Shown here piece after piece: positions 11,172-24,971 of a stretch of DNA of 64,000 bases (within the stretch, counting starts at the first letter, position 1; each line of letters opens with the position of its first letter). Made by a program: the position numbers and the translations under genes. The notes under the pieces were generated by a model. That model did not search any database. It was given only the letters and a program-made list of their open reading frames with translations, and had not been told where the DNA came from. The stretch is from Laguncularia racemosa (taxonomy: Eukaryota; Streptophyta; Magnoliopsida; Myrtales; Combretaceae). The stretch covers positions 1,798,001-1,862,000 of the forward strand of contig JBBMOL010000018.1 in the NCBI GenBank assembly GCA_037954665.1, written 5' to 3'.

Positions 11172-14100
11172 GTTACTTGTCTTGAGAGTTGTAATAAGTG
11201 ATCTCGTAGTCGGACAGCTCAAGTTCAAGCTTACGAGGAATTTAAACATGGGAAGTGTCAAAAAGAAGCTGGCCTGGGGAAGTTTCCATCAGTAGAAAGA
11301 TTTTTTTTTTTAATGAATAAATAGATATTTCTGATATACCAAACGTCCAATTCATACCTACTAACAACTACTTTGGCTTTAGTTGCAACTATTTGAGTCC
11401 TACATAATTTTCATGTAATGATGGAGGAGAGTAATATGGGTATAACCTGGCTGACCATAAGAAACCTATTTGATTACTACTTTTGTGTGGTTTCAGGTAG
11501 GGATAGGATAGTACAAAATGTTGCTAATTTTATAGGGTGAGTTTATCCAACCCTAGAACAGTTAGTACTATATGTAGAAATTTGGGAAGATTTGGTTTAT
11601 TATGGTGAGCAAAGATGAGCTACTTGCTTTTAAAAAACACTCATTTGATAAGCCTGACAAATTCCCTACATATCAAAGGCTTGCCATTAGGTTTATGTTT
11701 GAGTTGATGAAGAGTTCATCAATTGAGAACTATGTTACTCTTCAAAATGTTCATAGGATGAATAAGAGCATACTGATGCAATATTACTACTTTCCTGCAA
11801 TATTAAAAATTATTGCCATATTTATCATATAAAGTTCTAATCGACATTATTATAAAAAAAAAACTATCTAAAACTCTTTGGGTAGAACTCCATGCCCCTC
11901 GAGTAGGGTGATAATTAAATGGTAAAATACATGTATTTTTTATATGAAGTCATAAGTTCAATTTTTATAATAATCAGTTTATTTTTTTCAAAATTGCATG
12001 TGCTTTTATTTTATAACAATTAATTTACTTTCTAATAACAATCAATTTACTTTATGAATTATTTTTTCAAATTTTTGAAATTTCATATTTACTTGAATAT
12101 TAAATAATATCAAGATGCACTCATTAGAGAAAAAAGAAAAGAAAAGAAAAGAAAAGTTTGTTCCCTAGGTCTGCCTAAAAACTCTAATATTATTAGGTAT
12201 CTCTATCTCTAATTCTTAACATCAAATTCATGATTAAGGGCCCACTTTTTAGAGATTTTTAGAGACAAATAGAAAGGTTCCTAAATTTATTATTATTCTA
12301 ACATTTTTTTTATATATAAATATCACCTAAAACTCTTCATAAACACCTATGGTGGCATTTAAGAATTTTACAAGCCATGGTAAATTGGCAAACCTTCAAC
12401 GAAGACCAAAAGTTCTCATTTAATAAGAAACAACATTAAATGGGCTTAAAGCATCATCACTTGTGTAGCAACAAATCATAGTAATTGAATTGAATGAACC
12501 AGTGTCTCTAAGCGTTAGGTTATTACGTTGTAAAATCATTTGGTAAACAGATGCGGCCTTCTTAGAATCTACAAGAAATGAAATTAAGATTGTAATACTA
12601 AATTCATTTATATATTCAAAAATATCTATAGAATTAAATATATATACAGTTGTACTTGTCAAAAATGCTTTTAATAATTTGATATTATAATTAAATTGAA
12701 GATTAAATAAATAATTTTTATTTAATGATGATCAATCTAGAATTCACAATTTTACTTTTTAAAAATACTTTCAAATATGAGAAGGAGAATGTAATCCTAA
12801 ATAAGTGATATGAAAAAACAGAAATAATAATTCATACGGTTGAATCTCTATTCTTTCTTTCTTTTTTTATTTGAATTGTTGAAATTGTGAATTAGGTTAC
12901 CTAAAACCTTATCAAGATGTTATCATCTTTATAGTATAATATTCGAAATCTACAAGTAAATTTTTTTTAATATATGATATATAATAATGTGTAATATTCA
13001 ATTTAATAACATCATAAAATGGTACAATGATAATAAACCAGTTGAGTAACTCATATATCGTAGTTGATGAGGTTGTGAATTTCATTGTAAATTTGCAATG
13101 AAAAATATATACATTATAATGGTAGATAATGTGGCACATTTGGCCTGTTCTATATTGGGCATGGGACTCTACAAGATGAAAACATAAACTGTTCTTTATT
13201 TATGAACTCAGCTTAACGTGGAGAACAAGTAAACACAAGATTGAAAACTTCGGGAAAAACTAGGAAACAATTGGATTCAACTTGTACGTGCTTTGGTTGG
13301 CCATCGATCAACTAAAAGGAAGGATTTATTAAAATAATATTATCTTTTTAAGAAAATTCACGAAATAGGGAATGTACAATAATTTGTATTAAAAATGTAT
13401 ATTTGAGATGTATTTTTAGTATAATTTACATTGAAAGCACAAATATAAATTTTCTAACTTTTTTATTTATAATTGAAAAACTTTTTTATGAAAAATCGTA
13501 TAAAGAAAATTAAAATTTCTGAAATTATTTTTTTTTATTTTAAAAAATTAAAAGTTTATATAAATAATAAAAATAATAATTTTCATAAATTTAAACATTA
13601 TAAAAATTGATTTAAATTTTTTATAAAAAAAATCAGCATCCCTTTATGCTTTATTTTATAGTATATAAAAATAATAATACTAATATGATTTGGTTTTCTA
13701 ACTTTAAAATATTATAACTTTTCACTCATGTGTAGTTCGGAAGCTCGTAATATATAAAAAAAAACTTATTTAAATCTATTATCGCTAGATCAAACAGTCT
13801 TGCAATTTGGTATTTTTATAAGAGTCAAATTGCTATATTTTCATGGGTTATTAGCTACTGACTACTAAATTGATTGTAAAAAGAGAGACAGAGATGAAGT
13901 CCTATTGAAAGCGCATTTTGGGTATGCGCCTTCAGTATAAAATGTTGAAGGCATGGATTGGATCTACACCTTCACAACCTATTTTTGGAATAATTTTTTT
14001 AAATACCTTTCCTGAATTAAAAAAAAAAAATTATTTTAGTAGATTCCCCTACTAAAAGACATGCTTGGTTGGCTAAGATAAGCTTGGAGAAGCTTTGGTT

Positions 14101-14240
14101 GATTAGGAGGAGCATCGACCAACTAAGTATGCGCTAAAACATCAAATTCTAGAATATATTTAGTTTTACAAATATCAAACATATCCTATATTAAGAACTA
14201 AAAATAAATTCAATCATACTCAATAAATATCTAGATGGGC
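11172..14240. other. Intergenic, AT-rich, no convincing gene
   Basis: The GDSL promoter should lie just right of 11171, but no clear TATA box was fixed. A 76-codon frame at 11602-11832 has no recognisable domain. An (AAAAG)5 microsatellite sits at about 12131-12156. The rest is AT-rich with T runs. I see no RNA gene. Confidence 0.5.
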
Positions 14241-16823
14241 TTGAATTCCCAGGTAAATGTAACAAAAATCCTAACACGTCCTCCTCCTACATAAAGACCC
14301 CAATAAGGGCCCCATTACAATCTCTACATGAAATGGAGGGACCTTAAATCCTTCCTCAGCATTGAGTCATTTATGTATGTCATGACTCTTAAATGCCCCT
14401 CAATGCAATATAGGTTTAGATGACTTGATCTTGTCAATGAAATGCCCATGCCAAATAGTAGAGGATCAAACTTATAAATACAATAAGGATCGTTATATTT
14501 ATTAGTTAATATGTTCCTCACTTGTGAGCTAAGACTTTGATTAGAGCCCATCAAATGGATAACCGAATAGGTGAGAGCTGGCTTGATAATATAGGGATCC
14601 AAACTCATAACCCCATATTCCGCTACCATATCAAAACTAGTATCATAATTATCTAATCTAAAAATTTAGTCATGTAATACAATATGAATTATAATATTTA
14701 TTATTTAATACCATCTAGAATTTATAACGAAATTCTTATTGGCCTAAATAACCGTCCACTTCAAACCTCTTCTTTTGGAGACATCTTATGACCTATACTA
14801 GGACAAAAATGGAGCTCCTTCCTAGATGTAACTCAACACATTCATCAATGGAAACATCTTTACTACATGAACTTCTTGATATAGAGCTCTTTTCACCTAA
14901 CTAATAACTTAAAGTACACATTGAATAGATCCATGCTTTCCTCTATCTACACACATAAAAACAAGATAACTAAAAACTCCTAATTGTGAGTAATTAGAAG
15001 ATTAACTTGACTAAAACTCTTAAAGAGTCAAAAAATCTAATGAGTAGTGCAGAGATTGATTGCTAAGTAGCTTTCCAGATTAAATGCTTTTGCCAAAAGC
15101 TCATGACCTAATCATGCATTTACAATAATATGCATGGCCTTCTCTAAGAAAATTTTACTCATATACTCAACAACATCACTCTCTCGAGAAGTCTTTACAT
15201 TGTGTCGTACTATTTTTTTTCTTCCTTTTCATAATAAAGCTCATTTGATCTATAAACTGTTAGGTTAGTATAGAGCTTCTCAAGCATATCATTATTATCG
15301 TTTAGATAAATAAATCTAATGTTTCATAGAGAAATCATCAAGAAATGTGAGAAGATGCCTACAATCATATAAAGTATCAAGAAGGAAAACCCCAAATCTA
15401 TATGGATAAAATTCAATATCCCCGTGAACCATCGCATAAAAACTAAACCCCTTTTTAAATCCCAAAAACAGAAAGCTCATAAGCCTCTAACTAGCTAACT
15501 TTTGATCCAAAAAGTACTCTCTTGTTGCTTAGCAAAGACATTCTCACTTGTATGCTCAATCTCATATGTCATAATTTCATCTTAACAAGCATAACCTAGG
15601 AAATTACCACGTCATTTAGCACGATGATGCATTTGCAACTATCAATGTCCAATAAACAAAACAATATAAGACTCTTTTTCAAATGTGACACATGTTTCAT
15701 GCTTGAAATGTTCCCATAACTGCCATATATCCCAGTCCTCACTGTATAAATAATGATTGCCTTGTAGGCTTCTACATTTCCCATGTTAACATATATACCT
15801 TCAATAGATTTTTCGGTGGTAACTACTACCAAATGGTACACATCTAGAATGAAGAACAACCTAAATCAAGAATTTACCTATCAGCTGGAGACCTCATGAA
15901 GCTGTTGACTACTAAGGAACATCCTTAATTTCTTTATCCTTAGTTATATCAACATCTACAGTATCTACAATCTGATATTTCTTATAATCATTCTAGCTAG
16001 TCTTGTATTTAAAGTTTGAAATGTCCCAACCTTTATATATCCCTCTTCCTTTTACAATAATGGATGCATCTTGTTGCGATGGCTAAACTTGGACCATAAC
16101 TCAGTTTTGCATATTACTATCCTATGGCCATTGCTTGCTTCTAGTATTTATTCGTAAACCCTACTTATTAAATTTATTACTTGACCATAACTTGTTATCG
16201 AGTTTATCATCGCTTAACAAAAACAATATTTAATAACATCCTTAAATGTTATATTTTCATGATCACAAACCATAGTTTCTCTAAAAAAACTAAAATAAGA
16301 TGATTCACAAAACAAAAATAAAAGGGTTTTATCTTCATCATCAATTTCAACGTTATTGCGTTTCAAGTCGTTAGTCTGAAATTGTAACTCAAACAAATGG
16401 CTCACAAAATATGTATCTAAAGACATCCGCAAACTACAAAATCGTTGCTTCAAAAGTGATTTTTTCACTAGGTATTTTATGTTAAGAAAAAATTATAATA
16501 ATAATAATAAATCGAAAATAACGAAAAACAACGAATATCAAGTTTTAATTTGGAAAACCCTAATAAGAGGAAAATTTTCCACTATTAATAAATAATAAGT
16601 TTATAATATATCTCTTTATTAATTATATTAGTGAATAAACAAATTTTTATTAAGTCAGTGATATCGATTAAATTACAACATAAAAAAATTTACAAAATCT
16701 TGAAAACACAAATCCAATATAAACAACCAAGAATAACCGATCAAAATCGAAAATAACAACCATGTAGAGTTCTACACTACAAATCTAATAGCTAAAATTG
16801 TAGATCTAAAGTGGCTCTATCAG
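14240..16823 (-). pseudogene. Eroded Ty1/copia retrotransposon (minus strand)
   Basis: Reading right to left the blocks come in copia order. At 16468-16214 a gag-like frame contains VEIDDEDKTLLFLF, a typical copia gag phrase. At 15859-15596 is the stretch between protease and integrase, with MGNVEAYKA, GTVRTG-like and VSHLKKSLI phrases. At about 15480-15000 remnants of integrase follow (FLDDFS and LGHELLAKAFNLE-like phrases), interrupted by many stops. A sequence at 16811-16822 (GTGGCTCTATCA) resembles the reverse complement of the initiator-Met tRNA primer site, which would set the 5' LTR to its right. Neither LTR was delimited. Everything left of about 15000 is uncertain. The element is dead. 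Confidence 0.55.
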
Positions 16824-18101
16824 AATTAATTTTGTCCTTTACGAAATTCGTATTTGACTTTGAGGACAAACTGAAACACAACTTGATTTTCTTCCTCAAT
16901 TCTTGTATTCCTATACAGCAAGTGCACTGATGAAGTGCTTTTCTTTCTTCGTCTTCTTCTCAATCTTCTTGTCCGCGGCTATTTGTGCTTTTACTCCATT
17001 CACTCGTCATACCAACTTATGTTCACAGCATGCCTAGGTTTTTTCTTTTAATTATTGATTTCCTCTTTTTTCTTTTATTTGCTATGAACCATACGAGTTG
17101 GACCTAAAACCTAACATTTTATCATGTGTAGGATTTTGAGTTTCATCCATGGGTCACTCGCAGTTATATCTGAGCACTTCCTACTATACATAGTTGGAGA
17201 AACACCAAGTATTGCAATAAGAGTTAAATAGATCATCCATCACGGTGTGGGGTTAAAGCAATTTATCTAGAGATATCTTCTTTTAACTTGGAGGATTTTA
17301 TGGTATAATCAATTGAAAATTAACTATTACAGTTATAATATATTTCTCTTTACTTATTTTGAGTTTACAGTGCAAGTGTCTGTACTTACTTGAACCGAAG
17401 TTGGTGTGACAGTCATCATTGTCAATGTCAAATTTCATTGATGCCATCTCCATTGTAATTCAATTATCCAAAAAGAAAACCAAAATAGTGTTCTATACTA
17501 GTTTGTTTACATCTGATGCGACACTATTGAAATCAATTTGAGCAGCAGGCTTTGACCGGCCATCAACCATGCTTGATCGGTTAAAGCTTTTTCTTTCACT
17601 TGTTTATTGTTATATCAAAAAGAAAACGAAATATTCCTAAATTTCTTGAACCGATGTCTGCGTTTCGATCCCAACTTGAAGATTTTTGGATCCAAAAAAC
17701 AAAATCTCAATCGCCTTGCATGGATGATATCCGTCAGATGCCATTCTTACAAAAGTACTTGTACGTGGCACATTCTCAACCACTCACAGCACGACAAGAC
17801 AAAACTCCACGTTGTACTAAAAGCCCAACTAAGAACACCTACCTTAGGTTCCACTCCACAATATTCATGTCATTATCCACGTCAAATCTCTGCCCTCCGT
17901 TCTCCCAATCCAGCGGCCAACACCCCGTCATATCTGAAACCATATCCACCACCAGCACATCAAACGGGAAAAAGGACACAAAAAATATCAATAGGTCTGC
18001 CCCTCCTTGCTTGATTGCTTCATTATTTGTTCCAACGACTGAGAGTTTCACTTCCTGGGGCTAGTTCTTACTTCAGTCTTTCTCTCTTCAAGCACCCAAA
18101 A
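16824..18101. other. Upstream region of CHLP
   Basis: This contains the probable right remnant of the copia element and the CHLP promoter and leader. ACGT-core sequences of the light/ABA-element type occur (for example CACGT near 17808 and 17879). No consensus TATA box is evident close to the start. The 154- and 135-codon frames at 17600-18064 have no domain and overlap each other, so I do not call a gene. Confidence 0.45.
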
Positions 18102-21100
18102 ATGGCTTCTTCCATGGCACTCAAGACCTTCACTGGCTTACGCCAAAACCCAACAACAGACAAGCCCACTTTTACATTCCAAAAACACCCGAAAGCCTTA
18201 AACCTGTCAGCCTCCAGGAATTTCCAAGTTTTGGCTTCAAAAACCAGTCCTAAGCTGATCAACAGGAAGCTCCGGGTGGCAGTTATTGGTGGTGGTCCTG
18301 CAGGTGGCTCAGCCGCTGAAACACTCGCCCAAGGTGGTGTTGAGACCTTCCTCATTGAGAGAAAACTTGATAACTCCAAACCTTGTGGTGGTGCGATACC
18401 ACTTTGCATGGTAGGTGAATTTGACTTGCCACTGGATATTATAGATAGGAGAGTGAATAAGATGAAGATGATAAGTCCATCAAATGTGGCTGTTGACATT
18501 GGTCGAACACTCAAGCCACATGAGTACATTGGGATGGTGAGAAGAGAGGTTTTGGATGCTTATTTGAGGGAAAGAGCTGAGAAGAATGGTGCCAAAGTGA
18601 TTAATGGTTTGTTCTTGAAAATGGACATTCCTAAAGGAAATAAAGAGAGTTATGTTTTGCATTATACTGAGTATGATGGAAGTAAAGGTGGGACTGGTAT
18701 AAAGAAGACTTTGGAAGTGGATGCTGTTGTTGGAGCTGATGGGGCTAATTCAAAAGTTGCTAAGTCTATTAATGCTGGAGATTATGAATATGCCATTGCA
18801 TTTCAGGTAGATTAGTATAAGATTACTGTTTTATCTCCTTTTTGTACTTTATTTAGAAATCCTTTCAAATGATTTAAAGCATCGTGGTGAATATTTCTTT
18901 CACCGTATCCTATTCAGGTTTTCATATTGTGTCGAATTCGGATCAGGAGGATTTAAAGATATGGAAATGTTATCTAACACATACAATTGTATTTTTACTT
19001 ATATCATTATGATGAGATGTATCGTTGTTAGTTTCAGATTTTGTCTCAATTAAGTCGCATTGGAGTCGAATCATGTGTTGTGTGAAAAATTGCCCCTTAG
19101 GTATTGCTTACCTAGTTTTTTACGACACTAATTTCTGAAAGTGAAATATTTGTGGTAGGTAGGAATTTCATAGTTTTATGCGGAAATAAATGACCAATTA
19201 TTGCCGACATTTTTAATTTTTGGCAATTTAGTGTAGTGTCTGTACTAAACAGACTTTAAATTGTCTAAAAATTGAAAATCTTATGTTTGTGGTGCATTCA
19301 TCCCCTTTATGTACATTGGAGGAAGACTGGTTTTATTTGTGGTGGTTTAGTTTGAAAATGCTATTTTTGGGATTCTGTGGGGATATGTTATTTCCATCTC
19401 CAGGGATAATAGGCTGATCTTTCCCAAGAGCTCACATCGATGAGCACCTAGGCTTGTGGTAATGGTTGGGCTGTTCGCCCATTAAAGTGTTTTGTGTGTA
19501 TAAAGTATCTTCTCCCAACAACTGCTTAAAGTTGCCATCAAGCTATCCGATCTGCTTAGGCTTTGGGACTTCATTAGATGAGCAAAAATGCAGATATGTA
19601 TAGGAGCTCTTTCATGTGAATGATTTTCTTCACTAAGTTCTGTTTCCAATTCAGATTTATGGCAATAATTGATGATATAAAGAACAAGGCATCTTCATAT
19701 GTGTTAATTGTTTCAGATTCAGTTAGTCTAGTTGGCATCTACAAGATTGAGATTTTCCTGATTAGGATGCAAAAATCATAGTTTTGTCTCAACCGCAGTG
19801 GATGGAAGTTATTAAACGAGTCTTGCTAGTTGTAGGATGCTTTCTCAACTAGGATGAGTGATGATATGGTGAAGAGATGCATTAGGTCAACATGTTGATT
19901 TGCTTGTACTTTTTTTATAATTGTCTCATTATAACTTGAGGAAATCATTTGAGCTGATTGAGGATCAAAACTACAAGCAAAATTCCTCCTGTGAAAGTAG
20001 AAGGCAAAGTTTTTGTTATTTATCCAGCTTCATCTATTGCAATCTTTTGGTCACATTTTTGCTGCAAGTGTAATTTATTATTCAATTGCTCTGACTTTCT
20101 GTGGCATTTTTTCAATTTTTGCCAATCTATAGCTTTCCTTTTATATGCAGTAGTGTTTCTCTCATAGGGATCTAAATACTTATCAACTGAAAACTTTCTG
20201 TTCATGTGTGTGCTATTCCTTATGAAGACTTTACTCTGTCTGTCTACCTCACAGGATTCTTAGTAAACTTTAGTTCATACAAAGAATTACAACAATTTGA
20301 CAAGACTTTGTGAATGTCTAATTTTTCTTAAGATCAGGGGAAACTTGTACTTCATCTAACATTTTACAAACTAGGTGAAAGACGTGCATCTTGCCAATAA
20401 TATATAATGCCTTCAACCACGACATTGTAAATCACATAGTACATGTGGAGAACATGCATTATCCATACTTTTTCATCAAGATGGTATATGTATAAGCTAA
20501 ATTAAGTCATGTCTTGAAGTGACAGGGCATGTTAATTGTCATAAGATTGATTTTTCTCGTGTAGGTTCATTAGAGAATTTGATGTCAAGAATATTCTTGT
20601 TGCATATTACCTATCCATTCCATTGCTGCAAAAGTCTAGTTGTTGGTCAAATAATCTTTAGATTTACTCTTATCAACTATGACTGCAGTATCGACAGACC
20701 AACTTCTCACTGCTCATTTTGTTAATTTTCTTAACAGGAAAGGATCAAGATCCCTGACGACAAGATGGTCTACTATGAAGACCTTGCTGAAATGTATGTC
20801 GGTGATGATGTCTCACCTGATTTCTATGGCTGGGTTTTCCCCAAATGTGACCATGTGGCTGTTGGCACTGGCACCGTGACTCACAAAGGTGACATCAAGA
20901 AATTCCAGCTAGCTACAAGAAACCGTGCCAAGGACAAGATTCAAGGAGGTAAAATCATCAGAGTGGAGGCACACCCAATTCCTGAACACCCACGCCCACG
21001 TAGAGTATCAGGACGAGTCACATTGGTAGGAGATGCTGCTGGATATGTCACCAAGTGCTCGGGAGAAGGCATCTATTTTGCTGCAAAGAGTGGAAGAATG

Positions 21101-21439
21101 TGTGCAGAGGCAATTGTAGAAGGTTCTGAGAATGGGAAGAGGATGGTAGACGAGAGCGATCTCAGGAAGTACTTGGAGAAGTGGGACAAAACATACTGGC
21201 CTACTTACAAGGTCCTAGATATCTTGCAAAAGGTTTTCTACAGGTCGAATGCAGCACGGGAGGCATTTGTGGAGATGTGTGCAGATGAGTATGTACAGAA
21301 GATGACATTTGATAGCTACCTATACAAGACCGTCGTGCCAGGAAACCCCCTCAACGATCTGAAGTTGGCTGTGAATACTATTGGGAGCTTGGTAAGGGCT
21401 AATGCTCTGAGGAGAGAAATGGACAAACTTAGTTTATAA
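18102..21439 (+). CDS. CHLP: Geranylgeranyl diphosphate reductase, chloroplastic (CHLP)
   Basis: CHLP reduces the geranylgeranyl chain to phytyl with NADPH, supplying chlorophyll, tocopherol and phylloquinone synthesis; it works at plastid membranes. Two exons, 18102-18806 and 20738-21439, join at a GT-AG intron of 1931 bases in phase 0 and encode 468 residues (about 467 in Arabidopsis). Residues 1 to about 45 are Ser/Thr/Lys-rich and look like a transit peptide. A Rossmann dinucleotide motif GGGPAGGSAAE starts at 63, the family motif PCGGAIP is at 94-100, and the second FAD motif GRVTLVGDAAG lies near 327-337. The C terminus SLVRANALRREMDKLSL is typical. The start at 18102 rather than the in-frame 18015 fits the transit peptide and a normal leader. 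The intron carries a plastid 23S rRNA fragment. Confidence 0.96.
19402..19489 (+). mobile_element. Rearranged plastid 23S rRNA fragment (NUPT) in the CHLP intron
   Basis: About 88 bases match domain V of large-subunit rRNA. The left block (GGGATAATAGGCTGATC ... CCCAAGAGCTCACATCGA) and the right block (GTTGGGCTGTTCGCCCATTA) are near-perfect by memory to the peptidyl-transferase region. Between them part of the native sequence is missing and the remainder is diverged. GCTCACATCGA and TTGGGCTGTTCGCCC fit the plastid rather than the mitochondrial version. It is a nuclear insertion, not a functional rRNA. Confidence 0.8.
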
Positions 21440-22990
21440 AAGAAACCAGTAAGTAATCAATTGTGATGCTAACTTACTCTACTTTCTGCCTTGAATGTGA
21501 GAACTTAGTACTACTTGAATTGTGGATGACATGATTCATTACTTATATATCTCGTATATTTCAGAAAAAGGTTGTTATATATCTATTTTCCTCATAACCC
21601 GGATGATTCTTCTTATTCTTAAATGGAGGGTCACACATCCTCTGGGATCCATGAACCCATTAAGTAATTTGAACTATATAGGTAGCCTGAAGAAATGAAG
21701 CCTCACTGAAATTCAAATTCACTGAGTTAACCACCCATCTTTGGATGCTTACTTCCATCAGCTTTTGTGATACGTAGGATAATGGGGGTAGAGATCACCT
21801 GTCATTAACTGTGTCTATTATCCGATTGCAATCATGTCTCCTTCGTGTCATCAACCGCTGAGGATATGACACATGCCCCTGGCAACTGTGTTTTCCTTTA
21901 TCTTTTATGCGACCTGTATCTAATGGCTAGGACATGAACGGAGACATGATCAATGTTGTTAAAAACGCATTCGAGGTGTAGTTAAGGGAAACGTAAATAT
22001 TAATAAATTTATTAAAAATTTTAATGTATAAAAACATCACTACTTTATGTTTTACTTATAAAACTGGAAGAAAGTGAGAAGCAACTAGGGTTTTTAGCTT
22101 TTAAATAAAGGAGGGATTGTTTACTTTTTTATCTTTTAAAAGCACATTTACTAGTTTAACCTTAGTTATTCTTTTAAATTTCAACTCAGCCATTAAAAAA
22201 ATAAAAAAATAAAACAAGCAAAGTACAATCTATACCATTTCTTTTTCATTTTTCAGATGGCAGTGGTGAAATTAGCGCCTTAGCTCTGTCTTTGCGCCTA
22301 GGCACAAAAAGCACACTTTGTTGCGCTTGCCTCGCCCTGGAGCTAGCAAGGGGCAAGGCTGCACCTTGCCTTGTTTTAGCGCTTAAGCGCTCAAAGCGAG
22401 TAAGCTGGAAAGGTTAAAGATTGATTTGATAAACTACCTGAGTAGATTGAACTTGGCTCCATCTAAATCAAATTGAAGTCAAGCAAACAGTAAGCCAACC
22501 TCGGGTAATTTATTAACCACTTTAGTTCATTCATATCCCTAAATTATCTCATGTGTCACAAATTCAATGAAGGACCACCTCTATGTGGGTGGACACCCTT
22601 TAACTCTGTTCCCCTGGCTCTCAGTATCTCATGCTTGTTTATCCAACATTTGCTTTTCTTTGACTGTGGCATAACATTTGGAAAACTGGACCAGGAAAAC
22701 TGCACTTTCATGAAACACTTCATTCATTATGTGGGTTACTTTTCTATGAAGGAATTATGGCATCACTAATTTCCGTTACTGTTCTAATCTAGTGAGGATG
22801 CTTAAAAGCCTTGTGTTAAGGATAGGTAGTTCAAGTGCCTTCGAGGAGTTTAAAGGTAGAGGCTGAGCCAATGTGGATTAGTGTTGATACAAGAATGATG
22901 TTTGCTGGACCATAAAATCTCCTCGGAGAACACTTACGTATGCTGCAGTATCTGTGCGCACATGTCTTCGACATGCTTATCATTGCTCTC
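21440..22990. other. 3' region of CHLP and a GC-rich palindromic repeat
   Basis: The CHLP 3'UTR occupies the start. At about 21955-22410 the base composition changes: a segment rich in GCGCC, GCCTAGGC and CAAGG words ends with the perfect palindrome AGCGCTTAAGCGCT at 22378-22391. Nearby is an imperfect inverted repeat around CAAGGGGCAAGG and CCTTGCCTTG. Similar GCGCCTAGGC sequences are common repeats in plant genomes. Its class is not decided and no terminal duplication was found. Confidence 0.4.
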
Positions 22991-23094
22991 GATACAAATC
23001 GAACTAGAAAACATAGCATGGAGATAGGACCTCCATTTGGCAGAGAATCCAGGGCCCTCTTCGCCATGCTATGTTTTGTAGTTAGATTTGTATC
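22991..23094. repeat. Inverted repeat, 31-bp arms (29 of 31 paired), 42-base loop
   Basis: The left arm 22991-23021 (GATACAAATC...AGCATGG) and right arm 23064-23094 (CCATGCTATG...TTTGTATC) are reverse complements with two mismatches. A transcript from either strand would fold into a stem-loop of about 104 nt. The size is that of a MIRNA or young MITE hairpin. I do not recognise any known miRNA in the arms. Overlapping open frames on both strands here are a by-product. Confidence 0.75.
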
Positions 23095-23159
23095 CACACT
23101 AACCCCTTGTTATCCTCCTACCATTTGCATCGTAGCATTTAGAGTTATCCTATGACTTT

Positions 23160-24963
23160 AATTACAAAACATGTACTCCTGCCACAAGGGAAAACAGAAA
23201 ACTGATGTTCTATCCGGTTGTTTCCTGGTTTTTCTTGTAGTACCAAGCACTAAATTGCATTGTTTTCAACCTATTAGGCTCTAGCCTACCCTAGCATGTT
23301 AATTTGTTTTTACCCAAATATATATATATGTTTGTTTATAGCTTTAGAAGTTGGTAGGAACAGTAGATATCAATGGTAGCTGCTAGCATTCAAAATGTGG
23401 TTTATTTTTACCTCTCTAACAGTAATTATAGTTACTCCATTATATCGAAAGAGTAACATTCTTACTATTAAGCTATAAAGACTTGGACATATATTTGCTT
23501 TCTATATATTTAGCCTTTTATTTTATTTTGGAGCGTTTAGTCTCTAAATATTTAAAAGAAAAATGTTTTTGGACTCACACATGACTATTTTACCAATAAT
23601 TTTATGCATTTTTTTAGTTTTTTTTTAATTACTTTATCTAAGGTCATAATAGTAAAATAGAATTTTAAATATGTTTTAAAAATTCAATATGAATGCCTAA
23701 TTTTCAATATATGAATTAGGTGCACATGAAGTATATATAAATGAGTGCACATGTAATTTATCCAAATCTTAACCAATGTTTCAAGGTTTATTTGTTAATT
23801 ATTAAAAGGAAAGACTTTTGATAACCTTTAATACATTTGATGTTTTTTTTTTAAAAAAAAAAAGAATGTGTAATTAGTTTTAGAATTATAATTTCTTTAA
23901 ATCATAATCATAATTTGGATTTTTAAGGAAAATTGAATTCCACTTTTGAAAAAGTAGAACAATTTCAATCCACTTTATTAATAATAATTTACAAGAACAG
24001 ATTTTTGGTATGTAATATATCTCTCTTTCATCACAAACTAAAAGAGTATATTTTTATAAATATAAATATAATACATCAATGAAATTAACAATTTTATTAA
24101 TTATTTTTAAATATAAAAATAAATTTATCAATTCATTTCCAATTTTACTATATTCCATTTCAATTTATATCATTTATTTCCAATCTATTTTATTCAAGTC
24201 AATGTTTCATTGCACATCTTGATTACTTTCTTAATCATAATTTAGAATTAAAGATATAGAATCGAACACCTCTTTAATCAATCATGACAATGATTAGTAT
24301 CCTACTCAAAGTGTGACCAGCAATTCAGCCATTTCAGAAGGCAAGATGAAAACTGTGGATTCCTCCTCTAAGCAAAAGCGTGGCAACATGAAGTCATGTC
24401 TACATTACATCCATGTGCAATGTTATGTTCTTGTGTGACAGCAAACGAAGTCATCAATTTGCACGCTGGAATATTAGAATTTAATAGACAATGACCTGCT
24501 TGCGACGTTAGCTTTATGTCATTCCACATGTTTTATCAAATGATATGACTAATATACCATGACAAAAGATATTTTTCTTCTTTTTTTTTTTCTTCTATGT
24601 TTAAATGATGATGACACTATATCTAATTATTGGTAGGAAGCAATAAATTCATTTAACATTGTGTTGATTTTGTAGAAAATGCCTTTTTCGGATTTATTTA
24701 ATAAATTTTAATGGTATATGGTGGTTTAAAATCATATAGAGTTTATAGATAAATACTTATTGTTTGTGGATTTTCTGTTTTTAGTATATTTTTATTAATT
24801 ATATATATATATATATACTTAGGTTTAGTAGAATAAATTTTTAGAATTATACCTTAATTTCTTATTAAGATATTTGAATGTGATTGTTAGAACTATACTT
24901 AAAATAGATAGTTTAGGAATAAATACATGTTATGAATTTTTCGTCTTGAATATATCCCTTTCA
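23160..24963. other. AT-rich intergenic sequence
   Basis: No gene, array or clear regulatory element is seen. Poly(A) and poly(T) runs and short AT repeats (for example near 24798) dominate. Confidence 0.6.
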
Positions 24964-24971
24964 ATTATATA

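Noticed and set aside
13880..14240. Possible left LTR of the copia element at 14.2-16.8 kb
   Set aside because: I could not align it with the region right of the primer site; only short shared words such as TTGGTTGGCCATCGATC-like ones were seen.
17600..18064. Overlapping 154- and 135-codon open frames before CHLP
   Set aside because: No domain, overlap in two frames, and the position is the CHLP promoter and leader.
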